Both the position numbers and the translations under genes were made by a program. From positions 422,117 through 486,116 of the forward strand of contig NZ_AUHN01000006.1 in NCBI RefSeq assembly GCF_000423205.1: 64,000 bases of DNA, in the 5' to 3' direction. Positions 28,601 to 36,985 of this stretch are shown here, piece by piece (position 1 is the first letter of the stretch; the number at the start of each line of letters is the position of its first letter). The notes beneath the pieces are model-generated. The model had not been told where the DNA came from. It searched no databases and saw only the letters and a list, made by a program, of their open reading frames with translations. The DNA comes from Jonesia quinghaiensis DSM 15701. GTDB lineage: Bacteria > Actinomycetota > Actinomycetes > Actinomycetales > Cellulomonadaceae.

Positions 28601-29155
28601 CATGTCTTAACTCAATCCTCTGACTTAGCGATCGCAAACCTACTCGGTGACGAAGCGCGACCCGATGGATCGTTCGTCACGATCGCTGGCCTGGTAACTT
28701 CCGTGCAGCGCAAGATGTCAAAGCAAGGAAACCCGTGGGCTGCGGCGACTGTTGAAGACCTCGACGGTTCTATCGATGTCATGTTTTTCGGTGAGAGTTA
28801 TCTTGCGTATTCCGCGATCCTTGCGGAGGACCAAGTGGTCGTTGTCAAAGGTCGCATCCGACGTCGGGATGATTCGATGTCGCTGCAAGCTGCTGAAGTG
28901 ACACTTCCTGACCTGACCGTTAGTGATGAAGCGCCACTGGTGATTACTATCCCGGCTTCCCGTTGTATCGAACCTGTGGTCGAACGTCTCAGTGAGACGT
29001 TAAAAACACACCCAGGTAAATCTGAAGTGCGGATGCGAGTGACAATGCCAGGAAAAGTCACTGTTCTTCGCCTTGACGATGCTCACAGGGTCGACAAAAA
29101 CCCCGCGTTATCTGGAGAACTCAAGGCTCTACTCGGTGCGGGGTGCTTGGGTTAA
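25622..29155 (+). CDS. dnaE: DNA polymerase III alpha subunit
   Basis: The replicative polymerase catalytic subunit, 1177 residues. It has an N-terminal PHP domain (HLHVHTEYSMLDGAARL, TTDHGYIFGAFDF) and the palm with PDFDVDFDERRR (acidic residues 417-423). GVHAAGVIMSSDP, the thumb/fingers blocks and a C-terminal OB-fold (about 1005-1080) follow. The full length and intact PHP histidines match DnaE1-type enzymes. It starts from an apparently leaderless promoter; the PPOX gene follows 16 nt later, also with its own leaderless -10. Confidence 0.97.
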   Translation: MASSSADFVHLHVHTEYSMLDGAARLDDLFAETSRLGQHSIATTDHGYIFGAFDFWSKAKAAGVKPILGVEAYVTPGTSRFDQTRKLWGDQSQRSDDVSARGAYTHLTMWARDNVGLNNLFRMSSLASLEGQMGKWPRMDRELLQNYSQGMIASTGCPSSEVQTRLRLGQFDEALKAAGELQDIFGKENLYVELMDHGLDIENRVRSELLEIARKIDAPLVATNDSHYVRREDSASQEALLCINSGSTLLDPDRFKFDGDGYYIKSAAEMRDLWRDFPEACDNTLLIAEQCDVSFNTSANYMPRYPCPPGEDETSWFIKEVEKGLHYRYPQGISDAVRKQANFEIDVITKMGFPGYFLVVADFINWAKDNGIRVGPGRGSGAGSMAAYAMRITDLDPLRHGLIFERFLNPDRVSMPDFDVDFDERRRGEVIRYVSDKYGEDRVAQIVTYGTIKAKQALKDSARLLGMPYAMGEKLTKAMPPAIMGKDISLTGIFNPQDKRYHEAEEFRQVHAGDPDAQRVVDLAKGIEGLKRQWGVHAAGVIMSSDPLIDIIPIMRRLQDGAVITQFDYPTCEGLGLIKMDFLGLRNLTILDDALDNIVQNNKAPVVLEDLELDDRKTYELLGRGDTLGVFQLDGGGMRSLLRLMRPDNFEDISAVGALYRPGPMGANSHTNYALRKNGTQAVTPIHPELEEALEDILGNTYGLIVYQEQVMAIAQKLAGYSLGQADILRRAMGKKKKSELDKQFEYFSQGMIDRGYSMKAVKTLWDILLPFSDYAFNKAHSAAYGVVSYWTAYLKANYPTEYMAALLTSVKDDKDKSALYLNECRRMGITVLPPDVNSSLSNFAAVGKDIRFGLNAVRNVGTHVVEAIVAAREEKGEYISFTDFLDKVPAVVCNKRTIESLIKAGAFDSLNHPRKALHLVHEQAVDSVISVKRKEAEGQFDLFAEFNDSDEEGMSFSVDVPDLPDWDKKQLLAFEREMLGLYVSDHPLSGIEHVLTQSSDLAIANLLGDEARPDGSFVTIAGLVTSVQRKMSKQGNPWAAATVEDLDGSIDVMFFGESYLAYSAILAEDQVVVVKGRIRRRDDSMSLQAAEVTLPDLTVSDEAPLVITIPASRCIEPVVERLSETLKTHPGKSEVRMRVTMPGKVTVLRLDDAHRVDKNPALSGELKALLGAGCLG

Positions 29156-29159
29156 CCCA

Positions 29160-29165
29160 TAGACT
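29160..29165 (+). promoter_or_regulatory. -10 element of a leaderless PPOX-gene transcript
   Basis: TAGACT sits 6 nt before GTG 29172, only 5 nt after the dnaE stop. There is no ribosome site between. Confidence 0.7.
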
Positions 29166-29171
29166 GGTTCG

Positions 29172-29570
29172 GTGTTTCACCTAACCCCAGAGCAGCTTGT
29201 CTTTGTCACTGAACGCCACCTAGCAACCTTGACGACCCTTCGTTCCGACGGCACGCCACACGTGGTCCCCGTTGCGTTCACGTGGGACCCTGAACAGGGA
29301 GTTGCGAGGATCACCACGAAAAAAACGTCGGTGAAAGCTCGCAATGCCATGCGTGACGGCGCGCCACAGCGTGCCGCTTTGTGCCAGGTTGACGGTGGGC
29401 GCTGGATGACCCTAGAGGGGGTTATCACCCTCAGTGAAGACCGCGCTGAAATTGATGATGCTGTTGCTCGGTATGCCCGTCGTTACCGGCAGCTCGGTGA
29501 GAACCCTCAGCGCGTGGTGCTACGTGTCACTGTTGATCGAGTGATGTCATCTGCGTACATGTCTCGCTGA
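29172..29570 (+). CDS. PPOX-fold (F420-dependent-type) small oxidoreductase
   Basis: A 132-residue split-barrel protein of the pyridoxamine 5'-phosphate oxidase superfamily. It matches the pattern of actinobacterial PPOX-class F420-dependent enzymes: LATLTTLRSDGTPHVVPVAF near the N-terminus and TTKKTSVKARNA in the phosphate-binding region. The cofactor (F420, FMN or heme) cannot be fixed from sequence. The GTG start is supported by the adjoining -10. Confidence 0.82.
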   Translation: MFHLTPEQLVFVTERHLATLTTLRSDGTPHVVPVAFTWDPEQGVARITTKKTSVKARNAMRDGAPQRAALCQVDGGRWMTLEGVITLSEDRAEIDDAVARYARRYRQLGENPQRVVLRVTVDRVMSSAYMSR

Positions 29571-29592
29571 GGCTGTCTGGCCAGGTGCCTGA

Positions 29593-29627
29593 TGGTGCGC
29601 AGCCAAGGGAGACTTCGCTGCGCACCA
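29593..29627. terminator. Convergent-gene inverted repeat
   Basis: Perfect 11-bp arms (29593-29603, 29617-29627) lie in the 65-bp gap between the convergent PPOX and S4 genes. There is no clear T-tract on either side, so termination is likely but not certain. Confidence 0.55.
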
Positions 29628-29635
29628 GCTGTGGG

Positions 29636-29881
29636 TTATAGCTGGCTGGTTTTGCTGGTCACGACACGTGCTGTGTGGCGACCGTGGGGGAGATCGACCT
29701 CGACCACGTCACCGTGATGTAGTTGGCGGCCGCGTCGAACTTCTTGCTCTCCATTGACGCTCACCTCGCCGGCTTCAAGCAGTTCGCGGGCCTGAGCGCC
29801 TGATTCTGCAAGTGAGGCTAGTTTGAGGAATTGCCCTAGGCGGATCATGTCATCGGTGATCGAGATGTCGGGGGTGCTCAT
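29636..29881 (-). CDS. S4-domain RNA-binding protein (YbcJ/RqcP-like size class)
   Basis: An 81-residue protein made almost entirely of an S4 RNA-binding domain: IRLGQFLKLASLAESGAQARELLEAGEVSVNGE, then RRGRQLHHGDVVEV. The start is ATG 29881, with AGGAG 6 nt upstream; a longer frame reaches 29995 but has no matching ribosome site. It could act on ribosomes or tRNA; the specific role is unknown. Confidence 0.87.
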   Translation of the reverse strand: MSTPDISITDDMIRLGQFLKLASLAESGAQARELLEAGEVSVNGEQEVRRGRQLHHGDVVEVDLPHGRHTARVVTSKTSQL

Positions 29882-30017
29882 GGGTGCTCCTTGCATGGGT
29901 GGCCTAGCGCCAGTGTTCGGGGTGTCTTGTCTCAGACCATAGTGCCATGTTGTGAGAGTGCCGTGGGTGGTGGTTTCTGTGACACAGGGCGCCATGCATG
30001 TCAGGTGTTTGGGCCGG

Positions 30018-30023
30018 TAGACT
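30018..30023 (+). promoter_or_regulatory. -10 element of a leaderless hisD transcript
   Basis: TAGACT lies 7 nt before GTG 30031 with no ribosome site, pointing to transcription starting at the start codon. Confidence 0.65.
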
Positions 30024-30030
30024 AAACCTT

Positions 30031-31359
30031 GTGATGACGAGACTTGACCTTCGTGGCCGCCAGCTCACGGCACGTGAGCTTCTGGATGTTCTTCCGCGCG
30101 CTGATGTATCTGTTGATGATGCCGCGCACATCGTTGAACCGCTGCTTGCAGGTGTTCGTGAGCGTGGTGCTGCGCATCTTCGTGAGCTCAGTGAACGTTT
30201 TGATGGGGTGCGTCCTCATCACCTCCGTGTACCCCAAGAAGCCATGTCGCAGGCTCTTGCGACCTTGGATCCCGATGTGCGAGCAGGGCTTGAAGAGGCG
30301 ATTGTCCGTGTGCGCACCGTGCACGCAGCTCAACGTCCGGCTGACTTTCGCGTCGAGCTTGCGCCAGGCGCTGTCGTGCGTCAGCGGTGGGTCCCTGTAG
30401 CCAGGGTGGGTTTATACGTTCCCGGGGGTCTAGCTGTCTACCCGTCATCTGTTGTGATGAATGTTGTTGCTGCTCAAGAGGCGGGGGTGCCTTCACTTGC
30501 GGTAGCTTCCCCTCCTCAAGCTGACAATGCGGGGCTTCCACACCCGACGATTTTGGCAGCCTGCGCTCTGCTAGATATTGATGAGGTTTATGCAGTCGGT
30601 GGAGCTGGCGCTATCGGCATGTTTGCTTTTGGTGCACGCGGTGATGAGCCACAGGATGGCGAGTGGTTGTGTGAACCCGTCAATGTGATTACAGGCCCAG
30701 GGAACGTGTATGTGGCAGCAGCCAAGCGACTCGTTCGTGGACATGTGGGTATTGATGCTGAGGCTGGCCCCACGGAAATTGCAATCCTCGCAGATGACAG
30801 CGCACAGGTCGATCACGTGGTCACTGACTTGATTAGTCAGGCAGAGCACGATCCAAACGCAGGGTCAGTGTTGGTGACAGACAGTGTTGCTTTGGCCGAT
30901 GCTGTTGCGCAGCGTATCGTCACAGCAGCGGGACAGACCAAGCACGTTGAACGTGTTGCGACTGCGCTGAGTGGGCCCCAGTCTGCCATTGTTGTGGTGG
31001 ATGATCTTGAACAGGGACTCCGGGTTGTTGACGCCTACGGTGCTGAACACTTGGAAATTCACACCCGTGATGCATCGGCGATGGCTGATCGGGTCACCAA
31101 TGCTGGAGCCATTTTTGTTGGGCCATATTCCCCTGTTGCTTTGGGTGATTACATGGCGGGTTCTAACCACGTTCTGCCAACGGGTGGGTGCGCTGCTTTC
31201 GCTTCAGGGCTTGGTGTCCACTCATTCATTAAAGCCGTTCAGGTGATTGAGTATTCACACGATGCATTGAGCGAGTTGGAGAAGAAAATCGTTGCGTTGG
31301 CTGATGCTGAGGACCTCCCAGCTCACGGCGAAGCGGTTTCTGCGCGTTTCGCCACGTGA
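30031..31359 (+). CDS. hisD: Histidinol dehydrogenase
   Basis: HisD oxidises histidinol to histidine in two NAD-dependent, zinc-dependent steps. I take GTG 30031 (442 residues; ATG 30034 is one codon inside) from the adjoining -10 element. Family blocks are [60 protein letters not shown] and [10 protein letters not shown]. The usual hisC-hisB run does not follow: a LacI-type gene and recQ intervene. Confidence 0.95.
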   Translation: MMTRLDLRGRQLTARELLDVLPRADVSVDDAAHIVEPLLAGVRERGAAHLRELSERFDGVRPHHLRVPQEAMSQALATLDPDVRAGLEEAIVRVRTVHAAQRPADFRVELAPGAVVRQRWVPVARVGLYVPGGLAVYPSSVVMNVVAAQEAGVPSLAVASPPQADNAGLPHPTILAACALLDIDEVYAVGGAGAIGMFAFGARGDEPQDGEWLCEPVNVITGPGNVYVAAAKRLVRGHVGIDAEAGPTEIAILADDSAQVDHVVTDLISQAEHDPNAGSVLVTDSVALADAVAQRIVTAAGQTKHVERVATALSGPQSAIVVVDDLEQGLRVVDAYGAEHLEIHTRDASAMADRVTNAGAIFVGPYSPVALGDYMAGSNHVLPTGGCAAFASGLGVHSFIKAVQVIEYSHDALSELEKKIVALADAEDLPAHGEAVSARFAT

Positions 31360-31388
31360 AAGACCACCTGTGAACTCTCATGTCGTAT

Positions 31389-31394
31389 TAGCAT
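31389..31394 (+). promoter_or_regulatory. -10 element of a leaderless lacI-type transcript
   Basis: TAGCAT ends 6 nt before ATG 31401. It decides for ATG 31401 over the in-frame GTG at 31395, which lies directly behind the hexamer. Confidence 0.55.
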
Positions 31395-31400
31395 GTGCAT

Positions 31401-32444
31401 ATGACTGAAGAGTTTGTGAGGCATCAGGTGGGCGGCCGTGTCACTGCTACGATGGTCGCCCGCCATGCCGGTGTCTCGGTGGCGACGGTTTCCTTGGTTG
31501 TGAACGGAAAACACCGGGGGAGAGTGTCGCCTGCCAATGTTGCGAAGGTTCGCCAGTCCATTGCCGAGCTGGGCTATGTTGTGGACCGGGTGGCCAGTTC
31601 ATTGTCTAAGGGGTCCAGTGACCTCGTTATTCTTATTTCTCCTGATATTTCAAACCCCTTTTTCGCTGGGGTGATTGCAGGTATTAAGCAAGTCTTGGGG
31701 AAGCGCTACCAGTTGCTGGTTTCTGTCACTGATGATGGGAATTTGCCGCAAGCGCAAGAAGTTAGGGCATCGCTGGAGTTTAGACCTGCTGCGCTTCTGG
31801 TTTTCGCCCCGGCGGAAACTTTTGTAGATGCGGTGAGAGGGCACGCTCCGATGGTTCTGATTGATGCCCCTGGTATGGAACATTTGGCACCGACGATCAA
31901 TATTGACATTGAGGCATCTGCACGGGCCTTGGGGGAGCACCTGACGAGCCTTGGGCACAGAACTTTCGGGTATTTGGACTCTCGCACAGGGTCTCGAACC
32001 TTCCAAATGCGCCGTGATGCACTGATGGACCAAATCAGTGGTAGTGGTGGTCACGAATCGATTAGCGAGGTTGCTACATCGATTGTGTCCTATGAGGCGG
32101 CGGGGGAAGCTTTCACGCAGGCTTGGCCTCAGTGGTCGCGAGATGGCGTCACGAGCGTCATTTGTGCCACTGACATTCAGGCATATGGCGTGATCGGCGC
32201 GGCGCGCTCGTTGGGCTTGGCGATTCCAGGCGACTTGTCTGTCGCATCGTTCGATAACTTGTCCTACTCAGCTATTTCTTCGCCGAGTTTGACCTCGGTT
32301 GAACTGCCTTCAGTTGAATTGGGGCGATCCGCTGCGTCTGTGGCTTTGGCGTTGATTGATGGAGAGGCCGTCAGTGTCTCTCACGAAGTTTTTGCAGGTC
32401 AACTTCACGTGCGTGAGTCCACTGCGGCGCTGACAACCTCGTAG
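31401..32444 (+). CDS. LacI family transcriptional regulator
   Basis: A 347-residue LacI/GalR regulator. The helix-turn-helix (TATMVARHAGVSVATVSLVV) lies near residues 16-35, the hinge follows (LSKGSSDLVILISPDISNPFF), then a periplasmic-binding-protein-like sensor domain. No transporter or sugar enzyme is next to it, so its ligand and targets are unknown. It sits between hisD and recQ. The stop codon is embedded in a terminator hairpin. Confidence 0.9.
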   Translation: MTEEFVRHQVGGRVTATMVARHAGVSVATVSLVVNGKHRGRVSPANVAKVRQSIAELGYVVDRVASSLSKGSSDLVILISPDISNPFFAGVIAGIKQVLGKRYQLLVSVTDDGNLPQAQEVRASLEFRPAALLVFAPAETFVDAVRGHAPMVLIDAPGMEHLAPTINIDIEASARALGEHLTSLGHRTFGYLDSRTGSRTFQMRRDALMDQISGSGGHESISEVATSIVSYEAAGEAFTQAWPQWSRDGVTSVICATDIQAYGVIGAARSLGLAIPGDLSVASFDNLSYSAISSPSLTSVELPSVELGRSAASVALALIDGEAVSVSHEVFAGQLHVRESTAALTTS

Positions 32445-32455
32445 GTTGTCAGCGC
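32427..32455 (+). terminator. Terminator overlapping the lacI-type stop codon
   Basis: A perfect 12-bp stem (32427-32438 with 32444-32455) and 5-nt loop contain the TAG stop (32442-32444). It separates the gene from convergent recQ. Confidence 0.7.
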
Positions 32456-32499
32456 TAGTTCTCACGATGCCCACCGTGTTTGAGGCGCCTGATGTTGCT

Positions 32500-35031
32500 T
32501 CACCCGTGGTGGGCGAGAACAAAAGGATAGACCGCAGCAGCGCCATGTTGTGTGAGCGCTTGAGCGACAATTGCGAGAGTCCAACCGCTTTGCGTGTAGT
32601 CGTCGACAAGGAGCACCTTTTTACCGGGGAGTTGAGCAAGGACGGCATCGTCGAGTTCACTGCGGATTCTCGCGTTAACTGATGTAAGGCGTGTTGCGGA
32701 GTTAACATCGTGGCGGTCTGGCTCTGGGGTGCGTGGTCCGAAGGTACCAACTAGTGGTTTTCCCAAGTATTTTGCCAGCCCGGTTGCCAAGTGATAGGTC
32801 AGTTGGGGGCGGGTTGCTGAACGGATGGCGACAACGCCGTCAATATGTTGGCCGATGCCCCACTCACTGATTACAGCAACTGCGGCGTGCCGCAGAGGGA
32901 TTGGCATTTCTTGGTCAGGGCCATCGATCATGTCGCGCAGTGTTGTTGCCCAGGTGAGCGCATCTGTTCGTGCTACTGCTCTACCAGGTTGAGCTCGTTG
33001 CGCTTCAGGGATTTTCCCTGACACAGCGATTGGGTGGTCGCTTAAGCCGTGTGGCCACATTTTTCGCGGCTCAATGACAATGCCGCTTGTTGTTGACGTA
33101 TCAGTGACGGCGGCACGTGTTTCATCACGCGCCCGTGTGGGCAGCGACATTGCGCCACAGTTGTCACACCGGCCGCAGCGGTCCTGCGCCGATACTGTGG
33201 GGTCGTCGAGCCGAAGCCTGAGATAAGTTGACCGGCACTGGGAGGTCGTTAAATAGTCCACCATGTGGCGTTGCTCGCTGTCGCGGGCCGCTTTGATCCG
33301 TTCGTAGCGTTCTTTGTCGTATTCCCAGGGCTCACCGGTTCCTCGCCAACCGCCTCGCACTCGGGCAACGGCCCCATCGACGTCGAGCACTTTGAGCATG
33401 AGTTCGAGCCGAGAACGCTTAATTTCTGTGCGCGCTTCTAGGGCTGCCAGGGATAGTGCAGTGTCGTTGGTGGTGTCGTTGTTCAAGACATCTAGCACTG
33501 TGCGGACAGTGTCTTCGTCGGGGAATGAGAGCGAAGCGAAGTAGTCCCAGATTTTTCGGTCTTCCGCGGCTGCCAGCAGAATAGCGGACGCTTTATCAAC
33601 ACCACGCCCTGCACGGCCAACATGTTGGTAGTACCCAACAGGGGAGTCTGGGGACCCAAAGTGGATGACAAAGCGAAGGTCGGGTTTATCGAACCCCATT
33701 CCCAACGCAGATGTTGCAACGAGGGCTTTGAGTTCATTGTTTCGCAACTGGTTTTCTAGATGCTCACGTTCTTCCGTGGGGGTTTGACCACTGTATGCCG
33801 CGACAGGTATCCCCGCGTCACTCAGGTACTTGGTCAGTTCGCTGGCTGCCGCGACGGTCAGGGTGTAAATGATGCCCGACCCTTGGAAACTTGATAAAGC
33901 ATCGATAACCCAGGCGATCCGCTCAGCGGTGTTCGGCAGTGTCACCACGGCCAGGTGCAGGCTTTCTCGTTCTAAACTCCCACGGAGAACGGTCACCTCA
34001 CCGTTGTGGTGTGCACCTAACTGCGCAGCGACATCCACGGTGACACGCTCATTGGCAGTGGCTGTTGTTGCTAGTACTGGAGTGTTTTCTGGTAGTTGCG
34101 TGAGAAGGTCTTTGATACGCCGGTAGTCAGGGCGGAAGTCGTGACCCCAATCTGAGATACAGTGCGCCTCATCGATGACGAGTAGTCCTGCGACATCAGC
34201 CAGTTGCGGAAGAACAGTCTCAACAAACTGCGGGTTGTTGAGCCGCTCCGGGGAAATCAGCAGAACGTCAACCTCGCCATTGGCGATGCTTTCCTCAATA
34301 TCTGACCAGTCATGGCTGTTTGACGAGTTCATCGTCACTGCGCGAAGGCCTGCCCCCTCGGCAGCCCTGATCTGATCGCGCATCAGCGCAAGAAGAGGGG
34401 AAATAATGACCGTCGGGCCGTTCCCTTGTTCACGCAGTAAGGCAGTAGCCACAAAGTAAACTGCAGATTTTCCCCAACCGGTGCGTTGAACCACGAGAAC
34501 ACGTTGGGCATCAACAACGAGCCGTTCGATTGCTTCCCACTGGTCAGCCCGAAATTCAGCGTCTTGTCGACCAGTGAGTTGACGAAGAACCTCCTGGGCG
34601 CGTTCCCCCAGAGCGTCCGCTGCCTCAGAGGCAACGACGGCGTCTTCGACAGTTTCGTTCACAGCGCTACCGGACACGCTGATAGGAGTATCTTCAACGA
34701 CAGATACATCAAGAGGGATTTCAGTTCCCACCGGGCCGCGGGCGGCCACAGTGGACGTGTCAGCATGACTTGGTGTGTCTTGAGTGGCAAGGGCCCGCGC
34801 GTCAACCGAGGACACACCCCAAGCAGCGCTTTCCACTACCGGACGAGGAGTAGTACGTTCCTGAGCGAGGCGCGCTAACTTATCCATGTCTGGCATTGAC
34901 GGAAAACGTTTTGGACCTTTCGCTGCCACCGGTCCGAGTATCGCCGTTTCCTGCGGGGTCTCCTCCGCGGAGACGTGCTCAGAAGTGTCGTCTGGTTGAG
35001 GAGCAGAGGCGGCGTCAGGTGACAGTGTCAT
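32500..35031 (-). CDS. recQ: RecQ-family helicase with C-terminal phosphoribosyltransferase-like segment
   Basis: An 843-residue protein. A low-complexity N-terminal extension (about 1-140) precedes a RecQ core: motif I RTGWGKS (183-189, with Trp where many RecQs have Gly), DEAH (287-290), QHVGRAGR (469-476) and zinc ligands Cys599, 619, 622 and 625. After about 660 comes a segment ending VLLVDDYTQSGWT (806-818), a PRPP-loop signature of phosphoribosyltransferases. There is no HRDC domain that I recognise. The role of the fused segment is unknown. It appears to be transcribed leaderless. Confidence 0.9.
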   Translation of the reverse strand: MTLSPDAASAPQPDDTSEHVSAEETPQETAILGPVAAKGPKRFPSMPDMDKLARLAQERTTPRPVVESAAWGVSSVDARALATQDTPSHADTSTVAARGPVGTEIPLDVSVVEDTPISVSGSAVNETVEDAVVASEAADALGERAQEVLRQLTGRQDAEFRADQWEAIERLVVDAQRVLVVQRTGWGKSAVYFVATALLREQGNGPTVIISPLLALMRDQIRAAEGAGLRAVTMNSSNSHDWSDIEESIANGEVDVLLISPERLNNPQFVETVLPQLADVAGLLVIDEAHCISDWGHDFRPDYRRIKDLLTQLPENTPVLATTATANERVTVDVAAQLGAHHNGEVTVLRGSLERESLHLAVVTLPNTAERIAWVIDALSSFQGSGIIYTLTVAAASELTKYLSDAGIPVAAYSGQTPTEEREHLENQLRNNELKALVATSALGMGFDKPDLRFVIHFGSPDSPVGYYQHVGRAGRGVDKASAILLAAAEDRKIWDYFASLSFPDEDTVRTVLDVLNNDTTNDTALSLAALEARTEIKRSRLELMLKVLDVDGAVARVRGGWRGTGEPWEYDKERYERIKAARDSEQRHMVDYLTTSQCRSTYLRLRLDDPTVSAQDRCGRCDNCGAMSLPTRARDETRAAVTDTSTTSGIVIEPRKMWPHGLSDHPIAVSGKIPEAQRAQPGRAVARTDALTWATTLRDMIDGPDQEMPIPLRHAAVAVISEWGIGQHIDGVVAIRSATRPQLTYHLATGLAKYLGKPLVGTFGPRTPEPDRHDVNSATRLTSVNARIRSELDDAVLAQLPGKKVLLVDDYTQSGWTLAIVAQALTQHGAAAVYPFVLAHHG

Positions 35032-35037
35032 AGTGCC

Positions 35038-35043
35038 AGCCTA
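35038..35043 (-). promoter_or_regulatory. -10 element of a leaderless recQ transcript
   Basis: On the minus strand TAGGCT lies 6 nt before ATG 35031 with no ribosome site. Confidence 0.6.
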
Positions 35044-35197
35044 TCGGCCTCCTTGCGCCTACAGGCATCCTCCACAACCACGATGATGTGATGTGTGCCA
35101 TGAGCAAGTTTTACCTGTGTGGAGGCAACGACATAGTGTTCGCCACGTAACATCTACCAATGCTCGGACACTGCAGAGCTGGCCCCCAGCAACGAAC

Positions 35198-35203
35198 TAG
35201 ACT
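35198..35203 (+). promoter_or_regulatory. -10 element of a leaderless hisC transcript
   Basis: TAGACT lies 7 nt before GTG 35211, supporting that start over the longer open frame from 35160 and giving the hisC-priA run its own promoter. Confidence 0.7.
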
Positions 35204-35210
35204 GTGTACC

Positions 35211-36377
35211 GTGACAACATCAGAGCCCCGCGGCGCATCGACAACCCCACCCGACACTATTGCTCTGCCAATCAGACCAGGGCTACGTGGAGAGACACCG
35301 TACGGTGCCCCGCAACTCGATGTTCCACATCTTTTGAACACCAATGAAAACCCCTACGAACCACCTGCCATTGTTGTGGCAGAAATCGCTGATCGGGTCA
35401 CCGCCGCAGCAACCGGTTTAAACCGCTACCCCGACCGCGAATTCACTGAATTACGGCACGCGCTTGCACACTACTTGCGCCACGAATCGCACGCAGAAGT
35501 TGACGAACGCAACATATGGGCAGCTAACGGCTCCAACGAAGTGATGCTGCACATCCTTCAAGCGTTTGGCGGCCCAGGTCGTACCGCAATGACTTTCACA
35601 CCCACCTATGCGATGTACAGCGAATACGCTCGCGATACGTTGACTGACGTTGTAGCAATCCCACGGGGCGACGATTTCAGCATCGACCTTGACGCCGCCC
35701 ACCAAGCCATCAAAGACATCCAACCGTCCGTCATATTCCTCACCAGCCCCAATAACCCCACTGGCACAGCCTTGCGCCGTGAAGAGATCGCATCCATCGC
35801 CCATGCTGCGGCGGACGTAGATATCGACGGCGCACCAGCCATCGTTGTTGTTGACGAGGCATATGCTGAATTTCGACGAGAAGGAACCCCATCTGCGGTG
35901 CAACTACTCCCGCAGTTTCCCCACCTCGTCGTGACACGGACGATGTCAAAAGCGTTCGCGCTCGCCGGAGCCCGCCTCGGCTACATGGCAGCACACCCGC
36001 AACTTATCGATGCCCTACGCATCGTGCGCCTGCCGTACCACCTATCAGCAGTAACTCAAGCCGTTGCCTGCGCGGCACTTAACCACGCTGATCTGCTTCA
36101 ACAGCAAGTAGCCCAACTGCGCGATGACCGTGATGCATTGGTAGACTGGCTGCGCTCGCAGACATATCACGGGCGACCATTAACAGTTGCTCAATCTGAC
36201 GCGAACTTCATCTTCTTTGGTTTGTTTGACGATCGAGACGATCTATGGCGGAGACTCCTTCAACACGGTGTACTCATCCGACAGAGCGGCCCAGCAGGCT
36301 GGCTACGAGTCACCGTTGGAACCCCGCAGGAGATCAAAGCATTCACCACAGCCCTGAAAAAGGAGTTAGAACAGTGA
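35211..36377 (+). CDS. hisC: Histidinol-phosphate aminotransferase
   Basis: A PLP fold-type I aminotransferase making histidinol phosphate. The start is GTG 35211 (388 residues). Visible blocks are [45 protein letters not shown] and the PLP-lysine motif [15 protein letters not shown]. Codons are markedly C-ending compared with the adjoining hisB. The stop overlaps hisB by 4 nt. Confidence 0.94.
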   Translation: MTTSEPRGASTTPPDTIALPIRPGLRGETPYGAPQLDVPHLLNTNENPYEPPAIVVAEIADRVTAAATGLNRYPDREFTELRHALAHYLRHESHAEVDERNIWAANGSNEVMLHILQAFGGPGRTAMTFTPTYAMYSEYARDTLTDVVAIPRGDDFSIDLDAAHQAIKDIQPSVIFLTSPNNPTGTALRREEIASIAHAAADVDIDGAPAIVVVDEAYAEFRREGTPSAVQLLPQFPHLVVTRTMSKAFALAGARLGYMAAHPQLIDALRIVRLPYHLSAVTQAVACAALNHADLLQQQVAQLRDDRDALVDWLRSQTYHGRPLTVAQSDANFIFFGLFDDRDDLWRRLLQHGVLIRQSGPAGWLRVTVGTPQEIKAFTTALKKELEQ

Positions 36378-36985
36378 CAGAGCAGGGTCCACGGACAGCG
36401 CGCGTTGAGCGCGCGACATCGGAGTCCAGTGTGGTTGTTGAACTCAACCTTGACGGTCGAGGCGAGACATCGATCAACACCACTGTGCCCTTTTTTGATC
36501 ACATGTTGACAGCTTTGGGTAAGCACTCGCTTATCGACCTGACGGTAACCGCACATGGTGACACACACATTGATGCTCACCACACGGTGGAAGATACAGC
36601 CATCGTGTTGGGAGAAGCGTTGCGGATTGCGCTGGGAAACAAAGCAGGTATTTCACGTTTTGGTGATGCGATGGTCCCCCTTGACGAAGCGCTCGCCCAA
36701 GCTGTGGTTGATGTCTCGGGCCGCCCTTACCTCGTGCACAGCGGTGAACCAGACGGCCAGGAGTATCACCTCATTGGTGGACACTTCACAGGCTCACTCA
36801 CCCGCCACGTTTTAGAGTCCATTGCCCACCATGCTGGTATATGCATTCACATGCGTGTGCTTGCTGGACGCGACCCACACCACATCGTTGAAGCGCAGTT
36901 CAAGGCGCTAGCTCGCGCACTTCGTTTCGCCATTGCCACTGATGACCGGGTGTCCGGCATCCCATCCACGAAAGGTGCCTTGTGA
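36374..36985 (+). CDS. hisB: Imidazoleglycerol-phosphate dehydratase
   Basis: HisB dehydrates imidazole glycerol phosphate. GTG 36374 (203 residues, [17 protein letters not shown]) overlaps the hisC stop; the open frame extends left into hisC but is not family-like there. Metal-binding repeats [37 protein letters not shown] and [17 protein letters not shown] are all present. It is the monofunctional form, without a phosphatase domain. Confidence 0.95.
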   Translation: MTEQGPRTARVERATSESSVVVELNLDGRGETSINTTVPFFDHMLTALGKHSLIDLTVTAHGDTHIDAHHTVEDTAIVLGEALRIALGNKAGISRFGDAMVPLDEALAQAVVDVSGRPYLVHSGEPDGQEYHLIGGHFTGSLTRHVLESIAHHAGICIHMRVLAGRDPHHIVEAQFKALARALRFAIATDDRVSGIPSTKGAL

